Notes: generated from the sequence alone by a model not told the origin. A stretch of 64,000 nt of DNA from Niallia endozanthoxylica (GCF_008710145.1 NZ_VYKL01000013.1:124001-188000), one strand, 5' to 3'. Counted from the stretch's first letter, positions 17,174 to 27,053 are shown. Translations and numbers: made by a program.

Positions 17174-18058
17174 TTATTGTGATTCTGGCAGATATCTCCA
17201 AAATGTTCCGTATTTTGCAGGGACCTTTTCAACAAGCTGTTTTAATTGCAGTTTCTTAAGTTCCCGTTCGACTTCCTGTACGGTCTTATTATAAACCACT
17301 GAAATTTCCTTTGAAGCAACTAAATGAAAATGCTTAAGAAATACCTCTAACGGCGGTGGATTGGATTTTACTGGCTGCTCCTGTAACATTTCCTCAATGA
17401 TTTGCACATAAACCTCATAAGGATAATTTCCTGTAATCTTAATTCCTTCTTCTTCAATATTTTCATTAAAAAATACAAGCGTTGGAATTTCTGAAACATC
17501 CATTTCAGACGTAATTTTTAAATCACATTGGAATGCTTTCGCGGCACTATTCGAATGAATATCTGAAATAAACTCTGGTACATCTAACCCCGCACTTTCT
17601 GCGCAAGATTGTAACACTTCAAGCGTGGAGATATTTTGCTTCTCAAGAAATAAAGTTTCCTGAAGCTTTCTCAGAAAACGAATTCCTGCTTTTCTGCCTT
17701 GAAGTTCAGCGGCTTTGATAGCAATCGATGCAAGATATGGAGCTGAGATAGGGTTCTCCAACCATAGACTTCCGTCACAGGACATTCCAAATCTGCTTCC
17801 TGTTTTATCCCATAGTTCTGCAATATTTTCATACTTTTGTTTCCTGCCTAGATTAAGCATGGCCAACCGTCCACTAACAACGTGTTTTATTTTAAAATAT
17901 TGTCCATATTCAATTTGCAGTTTTTTCATGATTGGTTCAAGAGCCCAGCATTCCGGGCAAATCGGATCGATGAACCTATAGATTTCAATAGGCTTTTTCT
18001 CATTGCAGTGAAAGGGATGGGAAGCAGTGTTAAATTCAAATGCTTCTTCGTTTGTCAC
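17174..18058 (-). CDS. spxH: ClpXP adaptor SpxH (YjbH), DsbA-like
   Basis: Adaptor of 294 residues that binds Spx and speeds its degradation by ClpXP. The thioredoxin-like fold carries CPEC (Cys34-Cys37) in [10 protein letters not shown], with the cis-Pro region [10 protein letters not shown]. It belongs to the DsbA/FrnE-like group. The GTG start at 18058 overlaps the yjbI stop by four bases (GTGA), so translation is coupled. Its substrate gene spx is 12 kb away in the same window. Confidence 0.93.
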   Translation of the reverse strand: MTNEEAFEFNTASHPFHCNEKKPIEIYRFIDPICPECWALEPIMKKLQIEYGQYFKIKHVVSGRLAMLNLGRKQKYENIAELWDKTGSRFGMSCDGSLWLENPISAPYLASIAIKAAELQGRKAGIRFLRKLQETLFLEKQNISTLEVLQSCAESAGLDVPEFISDIHSNSAAKAFQCDLKITSEMDVSEIPTLVFFNENIEEEGIKITGNYPYEVYVQIIEEMLQEQPVKSNPPPLEVFLKHFHLVASKEISVVYNKTVQEVERELKKLQLKQLVEKVPAKYGTFWRYLPESQ

Positions 18059-18462
18059 GTTCTCTCACCTTTCATGTCTTGGTTTTCATCAGTGTTTATC
18101 ATATGTTGAGCAGTTTGGACTAGCCTTGCAAAGAAGAAATCACGAAAAGAACCTGTAAGTTCAACCTCATCCATTGCTTTATCCATACAGGAAAGCCAAG
18201 CCTTGGCTCTTGTCTCTGTTATTTCAAATGGCATATGCCGTGCTCGAAGCATTGGATGTCCATGCTCCGAAGTATATAAAGGCGGTCCGCCCAAAAATTG
18301 TGTCATAAATTGCTTTTGTTTTCGGACAGTCTCTGTTAAATCGTCTGGGAAAATGGGTGCGAGATTAGGATGGTTTGCAACACGACGATAAAAAGCATCA
18401 ATTAACCGGTACAGATTTTCTTCCCCAATCATATCGAATGGTGTAGGTGCGTTTTCGACCAT
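18055..18462 (-). CDS. yjbI: Group II truncated haemoglobin (trHbO, YjbI)
   Basis: Haem protein of 135 residues. The B10 Tyr is in [10 protein letters not shown], the proximal F8 His is in [10 protein letters not shown], and the G8 Trp is in AKAWLSCMD, all as expected for trHbO. ATG 18462 follows AAAGGGG by about 8 bases; an upstream in-frame ATG would add 24 residues not seen in the family. In B. subtilis yjbI and spxH form one operon, and the four-base overlap here shows the same. It probably handles O2, NO or peroxide. Confidence 0.93.
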   Translation of the reverse strand: MVENAPTPFDMIGEENLYRLIDAFYRRVANHPNLAPIFPDDLTETVRKQKQFMTQFLGGPPLYTSEHGHPMLRARHMPFEITETRAKAWLSCMDKAMDEVELTGSFRDFFFARLVQTAQHMINTDENQDMKGERT

Positions 18463-18693
18463 ATATAAATCCCCTTTGCCATGTAGTTTAAGCATCCTTG
18501 ATAATAAAAGATATATTGGGCTGATATATAACAATAAATAAATATACTTCTATTTTAACAAGCTGACTTTTATATCTCAATTAAATAGCCTTAATGTAGA
18601 TAAATTATAGGGATTTATGGGAATAAAATAAAAAAAACGCATATTTTAGTTAAAATTCAGATAATTAGGCGGAATTTGTCAATTTATTATTTA

Positions 18694-18719
18694 ATAAAAA
18701 ACCCGTTATTAAACGGGTT
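18694..18719 (-). terminator. Terminator after the cwlQ-like gene
   Basis: Stem AACCCGTT / AACGGGTT followed on the minus strand by a T run (complement of 18694-18700), 15 bases after the stop of the lytic transglycosylase gene. Confidence 0.85.
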
Positions 18720-18733
18720 CGTTTTGTTGGCTG

Positions 18734-19336
18734 CTATGCTAAATAATGACTTTTTACTTTTTGAACGTAATTTTGCGTTTCTTTAAAGGGAGGGATTCCT
18801 TGATATTTGTCTACATTACCTGGACCAGCATTATAGGCTGCGAGTGCAAGCTCTGTATTCCCATTATATTTTTTTAACATTTGACTTAAATATTTACTGC
18901 CGCCCATTATATTTTGATAAGGGTCAAAAACATTTTCAACTCCAAGCGATTTTGCTGTTTTCGGCATTAATTGCATGAGTCCGCCTGCCCCGGCAGAGCT
19001 GATGGCATTTGGGTTGAAATTGGATTCTTGTTGAATCACCGCTTTAATTAGTTTGGCTGGAATTTGGTAAGTTTCAGCAGCATCATTTATAATGTTTTCA
19101 AAGTTATCATTTGAGATTGACAGCTTTGTCAACTGTTTTGGAAGAATGGATAAAGTATTTACTCTGGTTGCTGAAGTATTACCTGTCTCTGCTGTTGTGA
19201 GGGTTCCTTCTGTTGGTGTAAGGCTATTTAATATATTATAAAATAAACTAGTTTGGTCAGAATTAGCTTTGCTCTTGAAATTTAAATTTTGCAAGGCCTG
19301 TAATTCGAGCATGACTTTTATCTGATTAACATTCAT
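18734..19336 (-). CDS. cwlQ: Lytic transglycosylase, SLT domain (CwlQ/YjbJ-like)
   Basis: Peptidoglycan hydrolase of 200 residues. The C-terminal SLT/Slt70 domain has the catalytic Glu in [10 protein letters not shown], then [18 protein letters not shown] and [15 protein letters not shown]. The first 80 residues are low-complexity with no signal peptide, as in B. subtilis CwlQ. I chose ATG 19336 ([11 protein letters not shown]) with GGGGTG upstream rather than a start nine codons earlier. It is followed by a terminator and preceded by yjbK on the same strand. Confidence 0.88.
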   Translation of the reverse strand: MNVNQIKVMLELQALQNLNFKSKANSDQTSLFYNILNSLTPTEGTLTTAETGNTSATRVNTLSILPKQLTKLSISNDNFENIINDAAETYQIPAKLIKAVIQQESNFNPNAISSAGAGGLMQLMPKTAKSLGVENVFDPYQNIMGGSKYLSQMLKKYNGNTELALAAYNAGPGNVDKYQGIPPFKETQNYVQKVKSHYLA

Positions 19337-19380
19337 CGTTTTATCACCCCATAATCTAAACAACTATTTATCTATCTTTT

Positions 19381-19965
19381 CTATGGGCGGTTCCCTTTTA
19401 ATACTTTGTAAAAACGCTTCACCTTGTTTTCTGTTTGACGAATAGGAATATGATTATCACTTAATAACTGTAAAAAGGTGGATCTTCCAGTATCCCAATT
19501 ACTCACTTCATATTCTACCTCATAATCTTTTACATTTAAATAGGAACTAGAATCCAACACAAGCAGCCCTCCTTGATAGGCAGTTTCTGCTCTTTCGGTT
19601 ACCAGAGTTCCAAAATAGTGCAGGCTATCTATGTCGATTCCTAACTTAGTCATCTGTGTATGAATGATTCCAGCATGTATTTGTCCGCCATTAAGCAACA
19701 TTTGTGCCTGTTCTGGGGTAAGCATCTCATTTGTTTCAAGCAGGCCGTCAGGATGTGGTTCTTTCAATGTCATTTCATATTGACCTTGTTTTTCTCTAAT
19801 TCTGAGAGCGCATCTTTTTTGCTTTAAGGAAAAGTCTTTTGTATCGAAATAATGATTTTCTTGCCTGAAAAAGTCTGAAGATGTTAATTGAAATACCGTA
19901 AGTAATCGTTCAAATTCTTCTTTTTCTAACATATTTTTAAATTCAATTTCTATATTTTGAGACAT
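19381..19965 (-). CDS. yjbK: CYTH-domain protein YjbK
   Basis: CYTH-family protein of 194 residues. The defining ExExK motif is IEIEFK near the N terminus, followed by charged strands (YFDTKDFSL, ALRIREKQG, MTLKEP) that form the tunnel of triphosphate-binding metalloenzymes. Likely a triphosphatase or polyphosphate-binding protein; the true substrate is not known. It lies 44 bases upstream of cwlQ on the same strand and next to the ppGpp synthase gene across the repeat region. Confidence 0.88.
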   Translation of the reverse strand: MSQNIEIEFKNMLEKEEFERLLTVFQLTSSDFFRQENHYFDTKDFSLKQKRCALRIREKQGQYEMTLKEPHPDGLLETNEMLTPEQAQMLLNGGQIHAGIIHTQMTKLGIDIDSLHYFGTLVTERAETAYQGGLLVLDSSSYLNVKDYEVEYEVSNWDTGRSTFLQLLSDNHIPIRQTENKVKRFYKVLKGNRP

Positions 19966-20012
19966 TTTCTACTTCCTTCTCCAATCTTTGTTCATGTTGT
20001 ATAACAATTAAT

Positions 20013-20095
20013 GCAGGCAGTGCTGACGTCTATGTTCGCCACAGGACGTGGCGGTTTTTAGTAGATGTTCCGCTTTCAAGGCGCTTACGCTTTTC
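20013..20095. repeat. 82-base repeat, copy 1
   Basis: Starts GCAGGCAGTGCTGACG and ends CGCTTACGCTTTTC. It recurs almost unchanged at 20194-20275, with one small difference near the end (CAAGGCG versus CAAACG). It contains a terminator-like hairpin, CGCCAC / GTGGCG with GTTTTT after it. The base composition is richer in G+C than the flanks. Confidence 0.9.
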
Positions 20096-20193
20096 CTAGC
20101 TCCAGCGCCTAGCCCCTCGAGTCATAAGCCACTCCTGAATTGAAGGCAAAAAACGCCTTCTATTCAGGATCGTCTTATGCTAGCCGGACTTGC
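20096..20193. repeat. Long imperfect hairpin between the two repeat copies
   Basis: Contains GCGCCTAG and CTCGAGTCATAAG on the left and CTTATGC, TAGCC and TTGCGC on the right, with a strong inner stem TCCTGAAT/ATTCAGGA plus GAAGGC/GCCTTC. This matches a repetitive palindromic element I recall as common in many Bacillaceae genomes (the 'CTCCAGCGCCTAG' type). It codes for nothing. Confidence 0.75.
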
Positions 20194-20275
20194 GCAGGCA
20201 GTGCTGACGTCTATGTTCGCCACAGGACGTGGCGGTTTTTAGTAGATGTTCCGCTTTCAAACGCTTACGCTTTTC
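20194..20275. repeat. 82-base repeat, copy 2
   Basis: Second direct copy of the unit at 20013-20095, including the CGCCAC / GTGGCG hairpin with a T run (20217-20239). Together with the hairpin between them the three parts fill most of the 404-base gap between yjbK and yjbL. Confidence 0.9.
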
Positions 20276-20369
20276 TTATTATCTCTCTTTCCATTAATGA
20301 AGGCAATTTTTAGGGTATAATAGATGTTCATATGATAAAATAAGTATAGGATAGGAAGGAAATATTATC

Positions 20370-20741
20370 ATGACGAAACGACTAACAGTAACAGATGTAA
20401 TAATCATTCCTGATAAAGAAGTACAGTTTAAATTAGACAGCCAGGATAGTCTAAATGATTTGAAGCCAAGCGGGCAAATGCTTGTTGATTCAGAAGGCTT
20501 GTCATTTATTTATTTGTTAGAAAATGAAGAGGCTTATACATATATTTCAGTGCCTGACACTGTATGGAGCAGTTTAAAGGAAGTAATCTCTAACTCTCTT
20601 GCAGTCGTCGTTATAAACGGAGGAGAGCGGTTGCTGCTTCCTCAGTTTCAAGAGGAGCTGGAATATTTGATAGATAATATTAAAGGAAACAGTAATTATG
20701 GTGAAAAAATGATGAACAAGGTTGAGGCTGTTTTTGGATAG
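20370..20741 (+). CDS. yjbL: UPF0738 family protein YjbL
   Basis: Small protein of 123 residues, mainly acidic, with no membrane segment or recognised catalytic motif. Size and position (between yjbK and the ppGpp synthase) match B. subtilis YjbL, the type member of UPF0738. GAAGGAAA precedes the ATG. Function unknown; it ends 12 bases before relQ, so the two are probably cotranslated. Confidence 0.8.
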   Translation: MTKRLTVTDVIIIPDKEVQFKLDSQDSLNDLKPSGQMLVDSEGLSFIYLLENEEAYTYISVPDTVWSSLKEVISNSLAVVVINGGERLLLPQFQEELEYLIDNIKGNSNYGEKMMNKVEAVFG

Positions 20742-20753
20742 GGTGGTGTTTTT

Positions 20754-21374
20754 TTGGAAGATTGGCAAAGTTTTTTATCCCCATATAAACAAGCTGTCGA
20801 GGAGCTAAAGGTTAAGTTAAAGGGAATGCGAGGTCAGTTTGAACTGCAATCCAGTCATTCGCCAATTGAATTTGTAACTGGCAGAGTAAAACCAATTGCC
20901 AGCATTTTAGATAAAGCTCAAAACAAAGGAATTCCGCTCGATAAGCTTGAATTAGAAATGCAGGATATTGCCGGATTAAGAATGATGTGTCAGTTTGTTG
21001 ATGATATTAGTAGAGTAGTTGAGCTGCTTCGTAAACGGAATGACTTTGAAATTGTTGAGGAAAGAAACTATATTTCAAATAAAAAGAAGAGCGGTTATCG
21101 CTCCTATCATATGGTTATCCGTTATCCGGTACAAACGATTAATGGAGAAAAGAAGATATTAGTTGAAATTCAAATACGTACATTAGCTATGAATTTTTGG
21201 GCAACGATTGAACATTCATTGAATTATAAGTATAAAGGACAATTTCCTAAGGATATTCAAATGAGACTGCAGAGGGCTGCAGAAGCAGCTTTTCGATTGG
21301 ATGAGGAAATGTCCTTAATAAGAGGTGAGATTCAAGAAGCACAGGCATTTTTTAGCAGTAAAAAGGAATCCTAG
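20754..21374 (+). CDS. relQ: Small alarmone synthetase RelQ/SasB (GTP pyrophosphokinase YjbM)
   Basis: Single-domain (p)ppGpp synthetase of 206 residues that transfers pyrophosphate from ATP to GTP or GDP. RelA/SpoT synthetase motifs: GRVKPIASILDK, DIAGLRMMCQF, KKKSGYRSYHMVI, EIQIRTLAMNFWATIEHSL. There is no hydrolase, TGS or ACT domain, which defines the small class. The start is TTG 20754 with GGGTGG upstream. It lies in a yjbL-relQ-nadF-rluD series as in B. subtilis. Confidence 0.95.
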   Translation: MEDWQSFLSPYKQAVEELKVKLKGMRGQFELQSSHSPIEFVTGRVKPIASILDKAQNKGIPLDKLELEMQDIAGLRMMCQFVDDISRVVELLRKRNDFEIVEERNYISNKKKSGYRSYHMVIRYPVQTINGEKKILVEIQIRTLAMNFWATIEHSLNYKYKGQFPKDIQMRLQRAAEAAFRLDEEMSLIRGEIQEAQAFFSSKKES

Positions 21375-21422
21375 CAAGAAGGGGGTAGCAAATAAAAGTT
21401 GATGAAAAGGGAGCTTAAACCG

Positions 21423-22220
21423 ATGAAATTCGCAATTACTTCAAAAGGTGATTCAAACTCCAATACGCTTATGCATAAAATTAAAATGTATTTGCTTGAT
21501 TTTAATTTGCAGTATGATGAGGATCAACCGGATATTGTCATATCCGTTGGCGGAGATGGAACACTTCTCTATGCTTTTCACCGTTATTGCAGCCGCTTAG
21601 ACAAAACGGCATTTGTTGGAGTTCATACTGGACATTTGGGTTTTTATGCTGACTGGGTTCCGGAGGAAATTGAAAAGCTTGTTATTGCGATAGCAAAGAC
21701 ACCGTTTCAGGTAGTGGAATACCCATTGTTGGAAATCATTATCAGGTACCAAAATGGAGAAAGAGAATCAAGTTACTTAGCCCTGAATGAATCAACTGTT
21801 AAATCGGTCGAAGGAACGCTTGTAATGGATGTGGATATTCGAGGGCAGCATTTTGAGCGATTTAGAGGTGATGGATTATGTATAGCCACACCATCAGGAA
21901 GTACGGCTTATAATAAAGCGTTAGGCGGGGCAATCATACATCCGGCTATTCCTGCTATTCAGTTAACAGAAATTGCATCAATCAACAATCGTGTGTTTCG
22001 TACAGTCGGTTCTCCGCTGATTCTGCCAGGGCATCATACCTGTACATTGAAACCGGTTAATCAAACAGATTTCCATGTTACTATTGATCATCTCACCCTC
22101 TTGCATAAGGATGTGAAATCCCTTCAGTTTAGGGTAGCAGACAATATGATTCGATTTGCACGTTTTCGTCCATTTCCATTTTGGAAAAGAGTGCATGATT
22201 CATTTATCTCCAACAGCTAA
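21423..22220 (+). CDS. nadF: NAD kinase NadF
   Basis: ATP-NAD kinase of 265 residues that makes NADP. GGDGT at residues 43-47 holds the catalytic Asp45, and [15 protein letters not shown] and the C-terminal [11 protein letters not shown] block complete the family pattern. ATG 21423 gives the canonical [10 protein letters not shown] start and has AAGGGAG 9 bases upstream; an earlier in-frame ATG adds eight residues not found in the family. Confidence 0.96.
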   Translation: MKFAITSKGDSNSNTLMHKIKMYLLDFNLQYDEDQPDIVISVGGDGTLLYAFHRYCSRLDKTAFVGVHTGHLGFYADWVPEEIEKLVIAIAKTPFQVVEYPLLEIIIRYQNGERESSYLALNESTVKSVEGTLVMDVDIRGQHFERFRGDGLCIATPSGSTAYNKALGGAIIHPAIPAIQLTEIASINNRVFRTVGSPLILPGHHTCTLKPVNQTDFHVTIDHLTLLHKDVKSLQFRVADNMIRFARFRPFPFWKRVHDSFISNS

Positions 22221-22253
22221 CTGATGTAAAATCGGAATAGGAGCGGTACTTTT

Positions 22254-23147
22254 ATGTCACATTTTGTACTGCAATGGGAGATTCGCTCCCAGGATGCAGG
22301 AAAAATGATTAGAGAATTTTTGAAAGAAAAGAGCATTTCCAAAGCGGCCTTAACGGATATTAAGTTTAAAGGCGGCAGGATAGCTGTTAATAGCCAGGAT
22401 GTCAATGTCCGCTATTACCTGAAAGATGCAGATCAGCTAACAGTTCATTTTCCAATGGAGGAGCCTAGTGAAGGTTTAGCAGGGGAAGATATCCCATTAG
22501 ATATCCGGTATGAGGATGATTATATTTTGATTGTCAACAAGCCTTCTGAAATGAATACGATTCCTTCTCGAGAACATCCAACAGGAAGTTTGGCAAATGC
22601 GTTGATTGGCTATTTTAATAAGATTGGATTACAAGCAACGACGCATATTGTAACAAGGCTAGACCGAAATACAAGCGGACTAGTCTTGATTGCCAAGCAT
22701 CGTCATATCCATCATTTACTGAGTCGTGAGCAAAAAGCAGGCAGAATACAAAGAACATATGAGGCATTTGCAGAGGGAGTATTTAAAGAGAAGTTCGGTA
22801 AAGTTGAGGAACCAATTGGCCGAAAAGAAGACAGTATCATTGAACGTGAAGTTAGAGAGGATGGACAGTATGCATTGACCCATTATCAGGTTATTCAACC
22901 ATTCCCTCGATTTACATGGCTCAAGCTGCAGTTGGAAACGGGAAGAACACATCAAATTCGGGTCCATCTCTCTTATATCGGACATCCATTAGCAGGGGAC
23001 ACTCTATATGGGGGTCATATTGATTTGATTAAACGACAAGCCCTTCATTGCCAAAAAATCATGTTTACTCATCCCATCCTTGGGAGCCCGTTTGAATTTA
23101 CTGCCGAATTGCCCTCAGATATGCAAAGTCTGTTGGAAATCGACTAG
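22254..23147 (+). CDS. yjbO: RluA/RluD-family pseudouridine synthase (YjbO)
   Basis: RNA pseudouridine synthase of 297 residues. An N-terminal S4-like region precedes the catalytic motif TRLDRNTSG, where Asp is the nucleophile, and the family block LETGRTHQIRVHLSYIGHPLAGDTLYGG. The target is probably 23S rRNA, but the exact position cannot be told from sequence. TAGGAG lies upstream of ATG 22254 and a terminator follows. Confidence 0.92.
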   Translation: MSHFVLQWEIRSQDAGKMIREFLKEKSISKAALTDIKFKGGRIAVNSQDVNVRYYLKDADQLTVHFPMEEPSEGLAGEDIPLDIRYEDDYILIVNKPSEMNTIPSREHPTGSLANALIGYFNKIGLQATTHIVTRLDRNTSGLVLIAKHRHIHHLLSREQKAGRIQRTYEAFAEGVFKEKFGKVEEPIGRKEDSIIEREVREDGQYALTHYQVIQPFPRFTWLKLQLETGRTHQIRVHLSYIGHPLAGDTLYGGHIDLIKRQALHCQKIMFTHPILGSPFEFTAELPSDMQSLLEID

Positions 23148-23156
23148 ATATATAGA

Positions 23157-23185
23157 ATAAAAGCCGGCACAGTGCCGGCTTTTAT
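23157..23185. terminator. Terminator after yjbO
   Basis: Perfect stem ATAAAAGCCGGCA / TGCCGGCTTTTAT with A and T runs on both sides; it also lies downstream of prpE on the other strand. Confidence 0.9.
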
Positions 23186-23218
23186 CTGTTAATGGGATCT
23201 ATACACCTGACATATTTA

Positions 23219-23956
23219 TTACTTTAACTCGCGAAATTTTTCTGGAACAAAAGGCATGGATGATGGTACCGAATAAATCTCAAACTCTGGGTACCTTAAT
23301 GAAGAGAGTTTGCCGCCAAAGACTGCACCAGTATCAATATTATATGTATTGCCCACTTTTCGAACTTCACTTACGGGAGTATGACCATACACAATATAGG
23401 CCGGACCCTTGTATTCTAGCGCCCAGTCCTTTCTAACCGGTGAACCGTCAGCATGTTTTTCACCAGTTATATCACCGTAGAGGACAAATGTTTTCACTCT
23501 TGAATTTTGCTTGCCAATTAATTCTTCGCTTATTCCTGCATGGGCGATAATAAGTTTCCCGTTATCAAGGATACGATATAAGGGAGCATTTTCATATAAT
23601 TGCATAAATGCACGGCGAATTTTTTGTTGTTCTTTTCTTTCGAGGGCTTCGTACTCTGCTACAGTTGTTTCTAATCCGTGTGTAACTTGCACTTTATTGC
23701 CCAGAAAATAACGATAAAGCTTGTTACAATGATTTCCTGGTACATAATAAGCCAAGTCCTTTTGGATAAGAGAGAAAATAGTGTTAATGACACGGATAGA
23801 TTCTGGTCCACGATCTGTTAAATCGCCTACAAAAGCAAGCTTTCGGTTATCTGGATGAATTGGAATCCCAGTATTCCAATCGTACCCAAGCCTTACAGTT
23901 AAATTATGGAGTTCCTGAAAACAGCCGTGAATGTCTCCAATAATGTCGACTTTCAT
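23219..23956 (-). CDS. prpE: Bis(5'-nucleosyl)-tetraphosphatase PrpE
   Basis: PPP-family metallophosphatase of 245 residues that splits diadenosine tetraphosphate asymmetrically. The metal motifs are GDIHGC at residues 7-12, GDLTDRGP and GNHCNKL, with later His residues in IIAHAGIS and VYGHTPV. AAGGAGGGG precedes the ATG on the minus strand. B. subtilis prpE sits in the same place beside yjbO. Confidence 0.94.
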   Translation of the reverse strand: MKVDIIGDIHGCFQELHNLTVRLGYDWNTGIPIHPDNRKLAFVGDLTDRGPESIRVINTIFSLIQKDLAYYVPGNHCNKLYRYFLGNKVQVTHGLETTVAEYEALERKEQQKIRRAFMQLYENAPLYRILDNGKLIIAHAGISEELIGKQNSRVKTFVLYGDITGEKHADGSPVRKDWALEYKGPAYIVYGHTPVSEVRKVGNTYNIDTGAVFGGKLSSLRYPEFEIYSVPSSMPFVPEKFRELK

Positions 23957-24231
23957 ACTTAACCCCTCCTTTTTGTTTCAATATTAAATACTAATGATAG
24001 AACAAATGAATAATGATATTATCCTTACAGTTTTATTTTTCTTTCTTAATATGTTCAATTATTTGTTAAATAGTACCCAAATTGTCAATTACTTGATATA
24101 GGGTATTCCTTATTTCTAGCAATATTAACTTTTTTATGATAAAAATTTAAAATAGATATTTACTGACCGAATAACTTCGAGATTTCTATATTATTTTTAA
24201 TATTGCTAAGAATAATACAAGGGGGCTTTGT

Positions 24232-26088
24232 ATGGAACATGGATTATCTGTTACATCTTTATTAATTGTCATTTTAGTTGCTTTTTTAACACCTTTATTA
24301 TTACACCGATTAAAACTGACCATTATTCCTGTTGTAGTTGCGGAAATTTTAATGGGTTTAATCATTGGAAAAAGTGGATTTAACCTTGTGGAAACAGATA
24401 TGTGGATTGAAACATTATCAACGCTAGGTTTTATTTTCCTCATGTTTTTAAGTGGACTGGAGATTGATTTTAAAGCTTTTACAGGAGGAAGCAAGCGAGT
24501 AAAACTTCCAAATGGCAAGCTAGAGCCGAATACGTTCCTAGCTGCATCTATTATTTTCATCGGTATTTTTCTTATCTCTCTAATCTTATCCTATGTTTTT
24601 GTTTTGACAGGTTTTACTGATAATGCCTTTCTTATGACATTAATTATCTCTACTATTTCACTCGGTGTAGTCGTTCCTACTTTAAAGGAAGCACATCTTA
24701 TGAAAACAGCAATAGGGCAAATTATTTTACTAGTCGCTGTTATTGCTGACTTAGTTACGATGATTCTGCTGGCTGTATTTGTTTCTTTAAACGAGGGTGG
24801 AGGGAATACTTGGCTTCTCCTTGTTTTATTTGGAGCAGGAGTTCTGCTGTATTTTGTCTTAAAGTTGTTCAAAAATCGCACCTTTATGGAAACAATGGCA
24901 ACAGGTACAGTTCAGATAGGAACGAGAGGCGTTTTTACCTTAATCATTATGCTTGTTGCTATTTCTGAAACTGTCGGCGCTGAAAATATTTTAGGAGCTT
25001 TTCTGGCAGGTGTCTTAGTATCACTCATGTCACCAAACGCCGAATTAGTTCATAAACTTGACTCATTTGGCTATGGATTTTTAATTCCAATCTTCTTTGT
25101 TATGGTTGGAGTTGATTTGGATTTATGGACATTGTTTGGAAATCAAAAGATATTGATGCTCATTCCGTTATTGTTGATTGGATTATTCATTTCAAAAATT
25201 ATACCGGTTTATTTATTGAAAATTTGGTATGATCATAAAACGGTTGTTGCTTCAGGGTTCTTATTAACATCAACTTTATCGCTTGTCATTGCTGCAGCAA
25301 CAATTGGTGAGAGAATGGGTGTTATCTCAAAGGAAATGGGAGGTATGTTTATATTAGTCGCCATTATTACGTCGATATTTACTCCCATTGCTTTTAAGAA
25401 ATTGTTTCCATTTGAAGCAGAGCATATTAAAAAAACAAAGGTTGCAATTATCGGAGCAAACCAATTTACACTTCCTGTTTATTCAGAACTAAAAGCTGGA
25501 GCTTATGAACCAATTATTTACCATAAAGTACAGGGGAAAACAGATCATTCAAACAGCCAATCTTTGTTTGATATTACTGAGATTCAAGATTTTACAATGC
25601 AAGCATTAAACAAAACAGATGTTTTTGAAGCTGAAATTGTTGTTATTTCAACCGGTGATGAAAAGGTAAATGCTGAGCTTGGTTCGGCGTTCAAGGAAAA
25701 GGGCATTGAACGGGTTATATGCCGTATCGAAAGCCAGGAGCTTGAAGTCAGCTTAAAAGACAAGGAAATAGAAGTTTTTTCGGTGCTGCTCTCAACGAAA
25801 ACCTTATTACGTGCTTTAATTGAATCACCGCATGTAATGAACATATTAACGAATCAGGAATCGGCATTATACGAAATTAATTTAACTAATCACAGGTTCG
25901 AGGGAATGACATTACGTGAATTTCCTTTTACGGGCGATGTTATATTTGTCCGTATCTTCCGTGGAAAAGACTCCATCGTTCCGCATGGAGAGACGGAACT
26001 GCATGTAGGGGATCGTTTAATTGTAACGGGTACGAAAGAATATGTAGAAGAATTGAAACAAGAGCTTCAATTCGGACTTTACTATTAA
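24232..26088 (+). CDS. yjbQ: CPA2 cation:proton antiporter with RCK domains (YjbQ)
   Basis: Membrane antiporter of 618 residues. About 12 membrane segments occupy residues 5-390; a Rossmann-like RCK_N domain (KKTKVAIIGANQF) covers about 397-520 and an RCK_C domain about 535-615 (SIVPHGETELHVGDRLIVTG). It would exchange Na+ or K+ for H+. Related CpaA proteins bind c-di-AMP through RCK_C, which is possible here but not shown. ATG 24232 has AAGGGGG upstream. The 275-base gap before it shows nothing beyond divergent promoter space. Confidence 0.9.
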   Translation: MEHGLSVTSLLIVILVAFLTPLLLHRLKLTIIPVVVAEILMGLIIGKSGFNLVETDMWIETLSTLGFIFLMFLSGLEIDFKAFTGGSKRVKLPNGKLEPNTFLAASIIFIGIFLISLILSYVFVLTGFTDNAFLMTLIISTISLGVVVPTLKEAHLMKTAIGQIILLVAVIADLVTMILLAVFVSLNEGGGNTWLLLVLFGAGVLLYFVLKLFKNRTFMETMATGTVQIGTRGVFTLIIMLVAISETVGAENILGAFLAGVLVSLMSPNAELVHKLDSFGYGFLIPIFFVMVGVDLDLWTLFGNQKILMLIPLLLIGLFISKIIPVYLLKIWYDHKTVVASGFLLTSTLSLVIAAATIGERMGVISKEMGGMFILVAIITSIFTPIAFKKLFPFEAEHIKKTKVAIIGANQFTLPVYSELKAGAYEPIIYHKVQGKTDHSNSQSLFDITEIQDFTMQALNKTDVFEAEIVVISTGDEKVNAELGSAFKEKGIERVICRIESQELEVSLKDKEIEVFSVLLSTKTLLRALIESPHVMNILTNQESALYEINLTNHRFEGMTLREFPFTGDVIFVRIFRGKDSIVPHGETELHVGDRLIVTGTKEYVEELKQELQFGLYY

Positions 26089-26096
26089 GAGTAATT

Positions 26097-26141
26097 AAAA
26101 GAAAGAAGATCAATGTCTATAATAGGAACTTCTTTCTTTTC
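26097..26141 (+). terminator. yjbQ terminator
   Basis: Stem AAAAGAAAGAAG / CTTCTTTCTTTT with a 20-base loop, ending in a T-rich run shortly after the yjbQ stop. Confidence 0.7.
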
Positions 26142-26164
26142 TTTTCAATTAAACTGTAGTAAAG

Positions 26165-26181
26165 TTAGTACTAGGTACTAA
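26165..26181. promoter_or_regulatory. FapR operator upstream of fabI
   Basis: TTAGTACTAGGTACTAA (17 bases, nearly perfect dyad) matches the FapR operator of Bacillus fatty-acid genes. It covers the -35 zone of the fabI promoter, where bound FapR would block polymerase until malonyl-CoA releases it. Confidence 0.9.
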
Positions 26182-26186
26182 TAACT

Positions 26187-26195
26187 TGTTATAAT
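26187..26195 (+). promoter_or_regulatory. fabI promoter, extended -10
   Basis: TG-T-TATAAT lies 17 bases upstream of the fabI start, only a short leader being possible. The -35 region is inside the FapR site. Confidence 0.7.
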
Positions 26196-26211
26196 AATGG
26201 AGGTATAAGAT

Positions 26212-26985
26212 ATGACGATAAGTTTAGCTGGTAAAACATTTGTTGTCATGGGTGTTGCAAATAAACGCAGTATTGCCTGGGGGATTGCCCGTTCATTGAA
26301 CAATGCAGGTGCTCGGTTAATTTTTACATATGCTGGTGAACGCCTTGAGAAAAGTGTGAGGGAGTTAGCTGAGTCTTTAGAAAAAAAGGATACACTTGTG
26401 CTTCCTTGTGATGTGACAAAGGATGAAGATATCGCACAATGTTTCCGAGAAATCAAAGAACAAGTGGGCACCATTCATGGTTTGGCACATTGTATTGCTT
26501 TTGCCCATAAAGAAGAGCTTGACGGGGAGTATATGAGTACAACGCGTGACGGTTTTCTTTTAGCACATAATATCAGTTCCTACTCTTTAACTGCTGTTGC
26601 AAAAGAAGCGCGTTCTTTAATGACAGAGAGCGGCAGTATTGTAACGCTTACTTATCTTGGCGGCGAACGAGTTGTACAGAATTATAATGTCATGGGTGTT
26701 GCAAAAGCTTCTCTTGATGCGAGTGTTAAATATTTGGCAGCAGACCTTGGAAAAGAAAATATCCGTGTCAATTCTATTTCGGCTGGCCCAATCCGGACGT
26801 TATCAGCAAAAGGAATCAGTGATTTCAATTCAATTTTGAATGTTATCGAAGAACGTTCTCCACTGCGTAAAACAACAACTCCTGAAGAAGTTGGTGACAC
26901 AGCAGTTTTCTTATTCAGTGATATGGCAAGAGGAATTACAGGAGAAAATATCCATGTTGATTCAGGATACCATATTTTAGGATAA
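26212..26985 (+). CDS. fabI: Enoyl-[acyl-carrier-protein] reductase FabI
   Basis: NADH-dependent short-chain dehydrogenase of 257 residues that performs the last step of fatty acid elongation. The nucleotide site is GVANKRSIAWGIA; the active residues fit Tyr148 and Tyr158 with Lys165 (QNYNVMGVAK). It is the target family of triclosan. A GGAGG site precedes ATG 26212. Control by FapR is indicated by the operator described separately. Confidence 0.97.
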   Translation: MTISLAGKTFVVMGVANKRSIAWGIARSLNNAGARLIFTYAGERLEKSVRELAESLEKKDTLVLPCDVTKDEDIAQCFREIKEQVGTIHGLAHCIAFAHKEELDGEYMSTTRDGFLLAHNISSYSLTAVAKEARSLMTESGSIVTLTYLGGERVVQNYNVMGVAKASLDASVKYLAADLGKENIRVNSISAGPIRTLSAKGISDFNSILNVIEERSPLRKTTTPEEVGDTAVFLFSDMARGITGENIHVDSGYHILG

Positions 26986-27011
26986 ACTAGAGGTTTAATT
27001 ATATGTAGGAC

Positions 27012-27053
27012 AAGACCTGCTTTCTTTTAGAAAAGAAAGGCAGGTCTTTTTTT
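27012..27053 (+). terminator. fabI terminator
   Basis: Long stem AAGACCTGC-TTTCTTTT / AAAAGAAAGGCAGGTCTT with one bulge, then a run of T. Confidence 0.9.

Noticed and set aside
20013-20275. CRISPR-like array
   Set aside because: Only two copies, 82 bases long, separated by a hairpin rather than unique spacers; no cas genes in the window.
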